NCBI GenBank assembly: GCA_016946835.1 | Contig: JACVTC010000043.1 | Span: 1,028,501-1,092,500, forward strand | Direction of reading: 5' to 3' | Length of the DNA: 64,000 nucleotides | Origin: Neocallimastix lanati (nom. inval.) | Taxonomy: Eukaryota; Neocallimastigomycota; Neocallimastigomycetes; Neocallimastigales; Neocallimastigaceae | Shown here: in pieces, positions 15,630 to 29,400 of the stretch | Layout: every line of letters starts with the position of its first letter | How positions within the stretch are numbered: position 1 is the first letter of the stretch | Translations under genes and position numbers: made by a program | The notes under the pieces: generated by a model | Databases searched by the model: none | What the model saw: the letters and a program-made list of their open reading frames with translations, nothing else | Told to the model about the DNA's origin: nothing

Positions 15630-18270
15630 TAAAGGATTATTTAATTGTGAATGAATATTATTATTATCATTTATACTTTCCCCCTCAATTAAAGAATCCT
15701 TAAAATTAATAATAGAATCAATATATTTGTCACAAAAGAATGTAGTATTTATAGTCCAGGCATATCTTCCATAAAATAAACATCTCTTGAAGTAACTATA
15801 GAGTTAGTAGAAATATCTAAAATTTTGTAGCCAAGAGAGTCAGATACATATCCTAAAAATATACCAGGTTTAGAGTTATTGTCAAATTTATTCGTTTTGT
15901 GATTGTTATAGAAAAATACTTTACATCCAAAAGCTTTAAGGTGGGAAATATCAACTGATTTATTGAAAAATAATTCATTTGGAATTTTATTATTAATACT
16001 CTGATGTGGATTCAAGTTATAGAGGTAAGCAGCACAAAGAATAGCGGAATCCCAAAACTTGTAGGGTAGCTTAGCAGAGTTTAATAGAGTAGATGCGCAA
16101 CGATTAAGTGTTTGATTTAAGCGTTCAGCACGATCATTTTGTTGTGGGTAACCAGGAACTGAATGAATGAAATTAATTCCAAAATTTTCTAAATAGGTAG
16201 TTAAAGTTTTGTTGATATACTCAGTACCATTGTCAGATTTGAAATTTATAATTTTATATGAAGTAGTATTGGAAATAAATTTATGAAAATAATAAAATAT
16301 GTTAGGAACATCAGACTTATTCTTGATAAGGTAGACCCAAATTTTTCTAGAGAAATCATCAAGAAAAGTAACATAATAATTGAAATCATTATATGATGTT
16401 TCCAATTTTCCAACTACATCAGAATGAACTAGTTCCATAGGTTTTGAAGCATTATTAGGGGAAGAGTAAAATAGTTTTCTCTTTAATTTAGTGATTTTGC
16501 ATTGGCGACAATTTTTATCATTATGGTATTTAGTATGCTCAATGACAAAATCTTTGATATCATTATTATAAAAGTGTCCCAAACGAGCATGCCACAAGTT
16601 AGTATCAATGCTGAAAACATAATTCTTAGATATAGTATTATTTGAAGGTATTGTATCAAACACGAATAAATTTTCATCATTCGCAAAAATATTTGCAATT
16701 AACTTATTATTTTTGAATATTTGTAAACGGTCTTTGTTATTTACTCGTTTCATTATAATAGTGCATCCATTTTTTAATATTGAATAAGTGGAAATTAGAT
16801 TGTTTTGAATATTTGACGCATAATAAACATTTGATAATATAAAATCTTTATTTTTAAATTTATCATTGTAAGTACCTACATTTTCGACCTTGTCTAAATC
16901 ACCATTTGGATAAATGATATTTTTATTATTTACTTTATTTATATTGTTTAAATTGTTGATGTTATTAGTTAAGTTGATGCCAGTACCACTATCAATATTC
17001 GAATGTGTGGAATTATTATTATTATTTATTGTTGTATAATTACAATTTTGAATTACTGAAATACTTCCTGTAAAATCAATGTATACTTCATCTTCATTTT
17101 CATTATTATTTTCAAAAAAATTATTGTTATTATTATTAGATTTATCATTGTTCTTATTAATAATATTTCCAGAGTAATAATTATTTTTGTTATTATATCT
17201 TTTATAATAATTTTTATTTATGTAATTATTATTTTTATAATTTTTATCATTATCATCTGATTTATTATTTTCTCTAATTAAAAGATTATATTTACAATGA
17301 TCAGTAGAGTGACCTTTAGTTTTGCATATATGACAATAATATTCGTTACGAATTTTATTAGAATTATTATAATTTTTATTATTATTTGGTTTATTTTTAT
17401 TTATATTATTGATATTTGAATCGTTTACAACGGTAGTTTTTGACCTTAAAATTTCGGCATTTTCAAAAAAGTCATGTCTTTTGTTTAATTCTTTAATAAG
17501 ATAATCAAAAGTTTTATAACTATAAATTGGTGGTGAATTTATACCAATTCTGTCTAATTCATTTACTGCAAATAAAAGTTCAGTTTCCTCATTAAAAGGA
17601 ATTTTTTTTAGTTTATTAGATTCAAATTTATGTTGTTCGAAAAGATTGTTTAATTCATTAATATATTGAATATAGTCATTGTTTATTAACTTAAGATTAA
17701 TAATTTTATATTCAAGAATATTTAATAGTGCTTGGCCAGATTGATAGAAACGGTTTTTTAATCTATCAATCATACTATAAGCAGTTTTACATCCTCGTAA
17801 ATATTCTTGGTTTGATTTTTCTAAACTATTTATTATGATAGATTGAACCGCATTGTCCGATTTTATTTGACCTCTGTTCATATTTGAATATTGGATTTCT
17901 TTTTCAATATAAATATCTATATCGTTGGCAATGAGATGTCTCTTTAAAGGCTCATACCAATCTAAGAAATTTTCTTTATTTAATACGAAATCTTTAATTT
18001 CAAAAACAGATTTAGTTATATTTCCATAATATTTATTTATGATAATCCTTTTATCATTGAATTCATCATCTTCATATGAAGAAATCGATTCATCGTCCTT
18101 ATTTTCAGTTGGATTCGATGAACTCGAACTCTCTTCAATATGATTATTATTGTTATTCTTTCTTTTAGCCATTCTTTGGAACATTAATATAAAATAATTA
18201 ATTATATTATAAAGTCATTAAAATCATTAAAACGTTTTAAAAATTAAAATTAATAATAGGTCTCTTGATA

Positions 18271-18286
18271 TATGAGACTCTTAATC
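18271..18286 (-). other. primer-binding site of the Copia element
   Basis: Directly inside the 5' LTR. The minus strand reads AGATTAAGAGTCTCAT; its complement ATGAGACTCTTAATCT equals, from memory, the anticodon arm of eukaryotic tRNA-Lys(CUU). This suggests priming by an internally cleaved half-tRNA, as known for Drosophila copia with initiator tRNA-Met. The match is recalled rather than searched. Confidence 0.6.
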
Positions 18287-18529
18287 TGTTAAGGAGTCAA
18301 TATAAGATATGATGTGTACACTACAAAATGTATTATTATTTAATTAAATTTTATTTATTATTTATTAATTTATATGATTTAAAAAAGTATTTAAAAAGAC
18401 TCAAAATATTAATTTCATAAAAAAATTTTCTTTTTATATTTTACATACAAATTATTACTTAATCAAATATTATAAATATTTATAATACTTTAATGTACAA
18501 AAGTTTAAATATTATGTTGAACTTTTACA
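18287..18529 (-). repeat. 5' LTR of the Copia element
   Basis: 243 bp, nearly identical to 13285-13527. The outer flank at 18530-18534 is TATAT, matching the flank of the other LTR. Confidence 0.92.
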
Positions 18530-18869
18530 TATATATATATATAATATTAAGAATATAAATTTATATTTTTAAAAAAATTTTTTTCATACGTATTATTTAT
18601 TTTATATACAATTAAATGTTTCACTTAAAATTAAAAAAAAAAAGAATATACAATAGTAATATAATTTTAATTATTATTATTATTATTATTGTTGTTGTTG
18701 TTGTTGTTATTGTTATTATTGTTATTGTTATTATTAGTTATGTTGAGATTAGCATATTAATAGTTTAAATTTTGAAAATATTTTAATCATATATTTCTTA
18801 TTATAATAAATTCCTGTTATAATTATAACGAACTTCATTTTAATTTTTTTTTTTTTAAATTTAGAAATA

Positions 18870-19150
18870 TCTAACAAAGTATTTAAGAGGAGACAAAATC
18901 CTTCTTTTTAAGATAGCTCAGCTTTTTCAACTCATACAGAAACAAAAAATGTTGAAAAAGATGAATAATCTGATAATTAAATTAAATCAGATAAAATTAT
19001 AATTCAACAAGTAAAATATTTAGAAACTTCTACTAAATAAGTCCTTAATTATAAAGACTTTAAAATAGATAAAAATAATTTTGAAAGGTAATACGATGTA
19101 TTAAGTAGTCATCTCATTGCACAGAAGTATTGCTAAGACTTTAATATAAT
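18870..19150 (+). mobile_element. decayed Copia gag fragment
   Basis: A reading near 19055-19130 (DFKIDKNNFERWYDVLSSHL) resembles the start of the gag protein of the full Copia element (DFVLNKENFLDWYEPLKRHL). It is an old isolated fragment; no LTR is seen next to it. Confidence 0.55.
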
Positions 19151-19442
19151 TTATGTTTTAAATTTAAATAATATGTTTTATTATTATTACTATTTATTTA
19201 TTTATTTTAATTAAACTTTTATATAATATAAATATATATATTTTGTTATTAATTTAATATATATAGTAATAAAATAAAATTTTAAAATTTATAATATTAA
19301 ATAATAAAAATAAAATATGGATAAAAAAGAAATATAGGTTTGAAAGAGATAACCAAGAATATTAATAGTACCAGTCCTATCATTAATATGCTAATAATTG
19401 CTTTTTTATTTTCTATTTTTATGCTTATTGGAATATTTTTAA

Positions 19443-19488
<46 letters not shown>

Positions 19489-20434
19489 ATTATTATTATT
19501 AGATTTTTTTTTATGGCTGCAGTTATTGCGAATTTTAATTTTTATTTTATTGTTCATTTATTATTATATGAATCTTTTTAATTTTTGTAAAAAATAAAAA
19601 AAAAAACACAAAATTAAATAAATAAATAAATATTATTTGTCCAATTAGAACATAATAATATTTAAAATAGTAACGTGAAAGAAAAAAATATTCAAAAATA
19701 AAGTGTACAAATAAATTCAGAAAAAAGTTCATATGCAACAAACCTCATTTCCTTATGGATTAAGGTTTGAATTGACTTTTTAAATAGTCTTCTCATTCAG
19801 AGGAATTGGCTCTGATAGCCTGTCTTACTACATTTTCAGCATTGACTCTCCTGGTTAGTTTACACTTATACTTTCGGAATTTTATTTTTGAGTTTTTGAG
19901 AAATGTAAATTTATATTTATTTTTGATTAAAACAGAGGAAAATAAAATAATATTTGTATCAATTTTTTTTTATTTATTTTTATTTTTAATTTAATATTCA
20001 CTGATACTATTATATTTTATTATTGATCTATTTATTATTTAAATAAATTTTAATTAATTTTCAATCAAAAACAGTTATTTGTATTATTCATTTATTAAAA
20101 AGTATTTTTATTTTATGAACAATTATATGAGACAATAAGCTTTTTTAATTTATACTGGTTATGAAGAAATTAAACCAAAAACTTAGTTTAATTAAAAATA
20201 ATAAAATGAATAATATTTAATAATATTATTGGTTTTTATTAATATTATCATATTTTTTTTTTTTTTTTTAAAAAATTATATATATATTTATTATTTATTA
20301 TTATTATTATTTATTATTATTATTATTATTTTATTTGTATAAATAATGGTTTTATTGTATTATTAACAGTTTCAAATTATTATTCATTGTTTGCTTTATT
20401 ATTTATATTATTTATTAAATATTTATTTAATAAA
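19151..20434. other. AT-rich spacer before the NRPS 3' end
   Basis: No gene. It contains TA dinucleotide runs, the dispersed repeat copy at 19762-19862, and T- and ATT-rich DNA downstream of the NRPS stop codon. Confidence 0.6.
19762..19862 (-). repeat. dispersed ~100-bp repeat with conserved frame, copy B
   Basis: Aligns with 37573-37686 in the same orientation and with 7280-7392 in the opposite orientation. The minus strand reads AENVVRQAIRANSSE, close to ENTVRQASRANASEGED of copy C. Confidence 0.7.
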
Positions 20435-23400
20435 TTAATTATTTTTATTTATATCCTTCTTATAATTTAAATAATTCAAATTTTTAATTTCTTTATTAAA
20501 TTGATTATTTTGTTGTGTATCTGTTTTAATTATATCCATTGAACCTTTTATCTTATTATCAGGATTAAATTGACCCATTGGACCCATTGGACGATTTCCC
20601 ATTTGACCAGGATTAAATGGACCCATAGGACCCATTGGACGATTTCCCATTTGACCAGGATTAAATGGACCCATAGGACCCATAGGACCCATTGGACCCA
20701 TTGGACGATTTCCCATTTGACCAGGATTAAATGGACCCATAGGACCCATTGGACGATTTCCCATTTGACCAGGATTAAATGGACCCATAGGACCCATAGG
20801 ACCCATTGGACCCATTGGACGATTTCCCATTTGACCAGGATTAAATGGACCCATAGGACCCATTGGACGATTTCCCATTTGACCAGGATTAAATGGACCC
20901 ATAGGACCCATAGGACTTCTAATAAATAATTCAGATATATATAAATCTTTATTTCTTTCAAAAATTTCTGAAATTTCATTTAATGTTTTATCAAAATATT
21001 CAGTATGATTTAACAAAAATCTATAATAATTATGAACATTAGTTAAAGCTTCCGGATCATATTTACTGTAGTTATAAGTACAGATATTTTTGTATATATT
21101 ATTTATTTCTATAACTATTAATTTTATATTAGCTTGTGAAAATACGCCATTTTTTTGTTTATGTCTAATAAAAAAGTTTGGATCATTTCTATTTTTTGAA
21201 CCTTCATCTCCAGTAAGGGTAGAAAATATATCAATATCTTTTTCCTTTTTATCTCTGTAATTTGAATTATATAAAAAGAAACAATTTGATTCCTTAATAT
21301 TAAATTTATTTTCAAGATCAGAAAAAGATAAATCAAAATTTCTAATATCCATTAAAATCTTAAAGTTATCTTTAATTAGATCTAAAACACTCTTATTTCT
21401 ATCAACATCAATAAGTAAAGGACTTCGATTACCAAATTGTCCAATTAATCGTTCTTTATAAAAGTTATTTCTTCCCGTATTTAATATTGATATATAAACA
21501 TCATTTTTATATATATATTTTTCTATAGCTATTGTAAATAAAGTAAATAATAATGGAGCAACAGCAATATTATTTTCATTAATATAATTATGTAATTTTT
21601 TAGATAATGATTCATCAATAATAAAATTACAATTTCTATAATCATGACTAGCTACAGGCTTAGATATAGTTTTAATAAACTTCTTATTTTTATATATTTT
21701 TTCATAATATTTGAATTGATAATCTAATTGACCATTTTTTAATTTTTCTTCCTTATCGAGAGCATAATCACTATATTGAATATTTAATTCTGGTAATGGA
21801 ATATCATAATAGAGACGGTATAAATCATTTATTAAAATATTTTTTGAATAACCATCAAATAATGTATGATTTATGGTAATAAATAATATTTCATTATCAA
21901 TAAATGCTACTTTAGTAAGAACTTCGTTAAATAAATCTATTTTTTTTACTAATTGTTCCTTTTCTTCTCTAGAATAATATTCAAATGTTAATTTGGCATC
22001 TTTATCAATATATCCATAATACCTTAATTTTCCATTTTCCATTTTTATTTTATATTTCGTTTTTAATACTTCATGTCTATCAAATAATTTACATAGGGCT
22101 CGTTTTAATTTTTGCATATCAATTTTTGGACTTAATTTTAATGCTACCATACTATTATCATAAGTAGATTTAGTATATTCAGTATTATTTTTAATTTTAA
22201 CTGTTTTTATATCTAATTGCTGAGAAATAATTGGATATTCAGTGGAATTATATTTCTTAATATGAACAAATTTACTTTCTGGATCTGTACTTTGCTGTAA
22301 TAGATCAATCTCGTAACTTAAGGATTCAATAGTTGGGTACTTCATAATGTTATTAATGCTAATGTTAATTAAAAATTCTTTTTGAATTTCGGCAATCAAT
22401 CTAATAGCAATAAAACTATTTCCTCCTAGTTCAAAGAAATCAGATAATTTACCTATTTTTGTTTCATTAATATTAAGTAAGGTACTAAACATTGAACTTA
22501 ATTTCTTTTCAGTCGGAGTACAAGGAGGAATATATTCATTTAAGATTAAATCATCTTCTGTTGGTTCTGGTAAAGCTTTTCTATCAAGCTTTCCATTCAT
22601 ACTAAGTGGAATCTTTTTAAGTTGAATAAAGTAATTTGGAATCATATAATTTGGTAATTTTTTCTTTAAATTATTTCTTATATCATTTTTATTAATAACT
22701 CTTCCTTCTTTAACAATATAATAACCAACTAAATATTTATCACCATCATCATTATTTTTCTTATCGGTAACCACAGCATTTTCAATTTCATTCATTTCTT
22801 TCATAACTTCTTCAATTTCACCTAATTCAATACGTTGACCATGGATTTTAACTTGGAAATCTTTTCTACCTAAACATATAATTTCACCATCATTATTCCA
22901 TTTACCTAAGTCACCACTCTTATACATAATATTATGTTTATTATTATCAATTATCTTTTTAGGATTATTGTTGTTATTAGTATTACTTCTATTAACATTA
23001 TTTGTCATATTTTTAATGTTGGAACCTTTGGTGAATTTATTAATTAAAAATACTTTGGAAGTTAATTCTTTTCTATTTAAATAACCACTTCCAACACCTT
23101 GACCTCCAATATAAATATCTCCTACTACTCCAATAGGAACTGGATTTAAATAAGAATCTAAAATATAAAGTTGATAATTATCCATAGGTTTTCCAATAGT
23201 AATAATAGTATTTTTTGAAATATTGGTTACATCTTTGGAAGAAGACATTAAAGTACATTCTGTTGGACCATATTCATTAAATATTAAAGCATTAGTATAT
23301 TCTTTTAATTTTTTCACAGTCTCTTTTGATAACATTTCTCCACCTAATTTTATAACCTTAACATTTTTAAGAGATCGTGTAAAATCTTTATTTTTAACAA

Positions 23401-26400
23401 AGAGTTTAATTTTAGTAGGTGTCGTATCTATATAATCGACATTATATTGAGTAATTAATTGAGATAATAGTTGAGGATTATTAAATTCAATATCATTTGT
23501 TAAAATAGTACATTTATTATTAAATAATGCACAAAGAGTTTCAGCTAATGACATATCAAATGTAAATTTAGTAAAACCTAAAATATTATTAGTAGTAAAT
23601 GAATTGCTATTGTTTTGGAAATTAAATAAATGACTTTGGAAACAATAATTTAAAAAGTTAGAATGACGAATAAGGTTTCCTTTTGGTTTTCCAGTAGTTC
23701 CAGAAGTAAACATAATATAACAAATATCTTCTATTCTATTAATATTACCAAGAGTTTCAGTATTTTTCTTATAATTAAATGTTTCTAAATTAATAAATTT
23801 ATAGTTTTTAAATAGGTATGAAAGACTATTTTTATCAATATTTTTTGAATATTTTAAGATAAATTTAGGGTTGACTTCATTGATCATATAATTAATTCTT
23901 TCTTCTGGAAATTCTGGATCAATTGGGAAGAAAGCACCACCTGCTTTAGAAATACCTAAAATGCCAATAACATAATAATATGTTCTTTCTGATATAATTG
24001 GAATAATATCATTTCTTTTAATACCAATTTTTCTTAAATATCTTGCTAATGAATTACTCATTTCATCAATTTCTTTATAACTTATTTTTTGATTATTAAA
24101 AATGATAGCTGTTTTATTTGGATGATTAACAGCATTTATATGAATTGTTTCATGATATAAATAATTAATATTATATTCTAATGGATTCGATGAGAATTCA
24201 TTAATAATTTTATCATACATATCAGATGTAATATATTGAATTTCACTAATCGGATAAGAATATTCATCAATTTGATGAATTAATTCAATGTAACTATCAA
24301 CAATATTTTCAATTAGTGATAAATCATATTTATATTTATTATATTCAATCATAACTTGATAATCTGTATTATTTTCAATAATACTAAAAGTAAGATCGAA
24401 TTTTAATTTATTATTATTAAATAATAAATGTTCATCTTTAAATGCATTACTATCATTGAAATCATAATCATTAATAATACTTCCTGAAGAATTAAATTCC
24501 TTAATGGTCGATTTTGGTTGATAAACAAATGAATTATTAATAGATGGAATATTTGTACTTTTCATTATTTCTCTGAATGAAATATGATTATTTTCTAAAA
24601 TATTATTCAAATCATTCATAACTAATTTAATATATTCTTCTAAAGATATATTTTTATCATATTTCAATAAGAGTGGTAATGTACCAACAAACATACCAAT
24701 CATATTAATATTAATATTATTTCTATTAGCATGCATGATAGAAGTATAAATTGAAGATTGATTAGCATATTTACTCATTATATATCCATAAAGAGTAAAG
24801 AAAAATGATGTGTTTGATATTTTTTTATTTTTAATATATTGATTTATACGAATAGCATCATCTCTTGAAATGAACTTCTTATAAATATTATAAGAAATAT
24901 TAATATTATTAGAAATTTTTATATTTTCTGATTTAATTTCTTTATCAGTGAAAGTATCATTGATAGATTTCATTGGTAATTTTAATAACTCAACTTCTTT
25001 ATTTTCAAACATATTTTTATAAAATTCAATTTCTTTTTCAAATGCTCCTTCTTTCATTTTTTCATTAATATAAATGGCATAATCAGTATATTCTATTTCA
25101 TTTTTTGTTATTACTTCACCTTGATAAATATCATATAATTCTTTTATGAATAAATTTCTTGAAAAGCCATCAAAGATGATATGATGAATATCTAGTAATA
25201 AATATTCATTGGAAATAAAACCAATTCGAATTAATTTTCCTTCATTCAATTTAAATGGTCTAACAAAATCATCAATATTATCATAATGATATTCTTCAAA
25301 TTCAATATTAAAGTTATCATCTATAATGCCACACACTTCAGATATTCCATTGACTTCTTTCATCCCAAATTTACTTTTAAATATCTCATGATTATCAACT
25401 AATTTCATTATACTCTTTTTTAATTTTTCTTTATCAATATTTTCTGATAATTTAAATATTTCTGAAATATTATAATTAATAATATTTTCTTCTTTCATAC
25501 AATCAACATAGATACCCATTTGTTGAGATGTAATAGGATATTCTTTTTTATTATTCTTTTTTATTATATCAAATGATCTTTTATTATCATCTCTATTATT
25601 GATTTTATTATTAATTAATTGACTTAAAGACTTAATGGTAGAATGTTTCATAATATCTTTCATACTAATATTAATTAATAATTCTTTCTGAATTTCAGAT
25701 ATCATATAAATAGCATTAATACTATTACCTCCTAATTCATAGAAATCAGATAATTTTCCAATTTTATTAAGAGGAACATGAAGTAATTTACTATAGATAT
25801 TACATAATTTTATTTCAATTTCATTATCTGGTTTAATATATTGTTTATTAATCAGATCATTCTCATTAGGAACTGGTAAGGAATTTCTATCTAATTTACT
25901 ACTATTATTTAGAGGAATAGAATTTATTTCAATAAAGTAATTTGGAACCATATAATTAGGTAATTTTTGTATTAAATGGTTTCTAATCGACATTTTTTCA
26001 ATTTCCATTCCCTTTTTAATTATATAATAACCTACTAGATATTTTTCATTTTCATCATTATATTTAATAGCAGCAACAGCATTATCGATTTCATTTATTT
26101 CTTTCATGGTATTTTCAATTTCTTCTAATTCAATTCTTTGTCCATTGATTTTTACTTGTTGATCGTTTCTTCCTAAACATATAATTTCTCCTTCTTTAGT
26201 CCATTTTCCAATATCACCACTTCTATACATAATATTGCATTTATCATTTTTATTTTTAAACTTATTAATAATATATTTTTCATTAGTTAAATCATTTCTA
26301 TTAAGGTATCCATCTCCAACACCTTTTCCTCCAATATATATTTCACCTTCTACTCCAACTGGAACTGGATTTAAATTAGAATCTAAAATATAAATTTCAT

Positions 26401-29400
26401 GATTTATTATTGGTTTTCCAATAGTAACTATACTACGTTCACTAATATCAGTAATATCTTTAACAGTAGACATAAGAGTACATTCTGTTGGACCATATTC
26501 ATTTAAAATTAAAGCATTGGTACATTTTCTTAAAGATAATACTACATCATTAGTTACCATTTCTCCACAAAATTCAATCAATTTAATATTCGAAAGTGAT
26601 TTTTTAAATAATCTGTTTTTAATAAATAATTTCATTTTAGTAGTTGTAGTATTTATAAAATCGATATTATATTTATTAATTAATTTGGATACAGCTGATG
26701 GATTAGTATATTCTAAGTCATTACATAATACGATAGTTTTATTTTTAAATAAAGTAGCTAAAACTTCAACAAGCGACATATCAAAAGTAAATTTTGTAAA
26801 TCCTAATACATTATTAATAGTAATTTCTTTGTCTTTAAAATCAAATATATTTTCTTGCATACAATAATTTAATATATTATCATGACGGATGATAGTTCCT
26901 TTTGGCTTTCCTGTTGTTCCAGAAGTAAACATAACGTAGCATTTATCATTAATTCTATTAATATTTCCCAATGGTTTTTTATTTTCGTTATAATTAATTT
27001 GAGTTAAATCAATGATTTTGTAAGAACCAAAGTCTTTATTATAATTCTTAATTTCAGATTCTAAACATTTTAAAATACATTTTGGTTTGACTTCATTGAT
27101 CATATAATTAATTCTTTCTTCTGGAAATTCTGGATCAATTGGAAGGAAAGCACCACCTGCTTTAGAAATACCTAAAATGCCAATAACATAATAATATGTT
27201 CTTTCTGATATAATTGGAATAATATCATTTCTTTTAATACCAATTTTTCTTAAATATCTTGCTAAAGAATTACTCATTTCATCAATTTCTTTATAACTTA
27301 TTTTTTGATTATTAAAAATGATAGCTGTTTTATTTGGATGATTAACAGCATTTCTATGAATTGTTTCATGATATAAATAATTAATATTATATTCTAATGG
27401 ATTCGATGAGAATTCATTAATAATTTTTTGATACATATCTGGTTTAATATAATCAATACCATTAATAGATTTGGAATAATTATCAATATGTTGAAGTATT
27501 TCAATAAAACTTTCACAAATATTATTTATCATATCTTTATCATAGATATTTTCATTATATTTAATATTAAATTCAAAATTTTCTTTATATTCGAAAACAC
27601 TAAATGTCATATCTAATTTCAAATGATTAATATTAAATAATCTATCTAAAGAATTAAAATTATTATTATAAAAATGATTTTTTTGAATTGATGATTGCTT
27701 TTTAACTATTTCATCAATATTTCCAAATTCAATGGCATTTCCATTTTCAATTTTATCATCTTCTACTAATATATAAGGTTGATAGGTAAATAAATTATTC
27801 ATTTTTGGAATATTTATATTTTTCATAATATCAAATAATGATAATGGATAATCATTAATTATATTTTGAATTAACTTCATATTTTTTTTCATATAGGTTT
27901 CAAGAGAAACTTTTTCATTATATTTTAATAATAATGGATGGGTCTTGACAAATAAACCAATAGTATTATATAATTGACTGTTATTCCTATTAATATCAGT
28001 GATACCAGTATAAATGTTTTTTGATCCACTATATTTACTCATAATATATCCATAAATAGTTATAAAAAATGCTGTTTTAGAAATTCCATTTCTTTGAGTA
28101 TATTTTTCTATTTCATTTGAAATATCTTTTGCTATTTTTCTTTTACACATTTCATATTGATTATTATATCTTTTACTATGTTTATTATCAATTTCATTAT
28201 CACTACTTGAATTATTGTTATTATTAGTACTTGTATTAGTATTAATACTATTAGATGGTAATGATAGTTTATTTAATTCTTCATTTTTAAATAATTCTTG
28301 ATAAAATTTAATTTGCTTTTCAAATTTGTCATTTTTTTCATTCATTAATAATGAATATTCTTGGTAACTTATATCTTTTTCATTTACAACATCTGATTCA
28401 TTATTCCTATTACTATAATCATTTATATTAGTATTATTGAATGAAATGTCATGATAAATTTTATTAATTTCTTTTATAAAAATATTAATAGAATATCCAT
28501 CAAAAATAATATGATGAACATCAACTAATAAATAATCATCCTTTATAAATCCAAATCGAATTAAAGGTCCCGTTTTCAAATTAAATGGCTTAACGAAATC
28601 TAATATATTATTCCATTCATATTCTTCAAACTGAATTGCCATATCTTTATTAATTTTTAAATATACTTTTGCTTCATCATCATTATAAATATAACTTTTT
28701 AAAATAGAATACTTTTCTAGTAACCTCATTATACTTTTCTTTAATACTTCTTTTTTAATATTGGAATTCAATTTATAAATATTGGAAATATTATAATTAA
28801 TCTCATTTTCATTTTTAATACAATCAATATAGATTTCCATTTGTTGAGATGTTAATGGGAATTGACCATTTTTATTGTTAATTAACTTTGATTTATCATT
28901 ACTTTCAATATTTTCTTTTAAAGATTTATCGATATATTTACCTAAACTTTCAATATTTCCGTATTTAATTAAATCAGAAATATTTAATTTCAACTTAAAT
29001 ATATTTTGAAGTTCGGAAAGAATAATAACTCCTTTAATACTATCTCCTCCTAATTCATTAAAATTACTATTTCTTCCTATTTTATTTTCTTTGATACGAA
29101 ATACTTTACTAAATATTTTACTTAATTTTATTTCAGTTTCAGTTTCAAGAGGGATGTAATTCGAAATTAAAATATCATCTAAAGTAGGATCTGGGAAATT
29201 TTTTCTATCAATTTTGCCACTATTATTATATATAAATTCATTTAATTTAACAAAATAATTTGGAATTTTAAATCCTGATAAATGATTACTTAAGTATTCT
29301 TTCAAATCCGAGTAAGAAATATTTTCTTTGCTAATGTAATAGCCAACCAAAGAATCATCTCTATTTACTACCTTCTTAGCGACAACACATGATTCAATTA

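Noticed and set aside
20548-20979. Repeat-rich ORFs in other frames (WVLWVHLILVKWEI and THWTHWTISHLTRIKW types)
   Set aside because: Both are readings of the NRPS tail repeat in wrong frames; the NRPS frame is continuous with catalytic domains.
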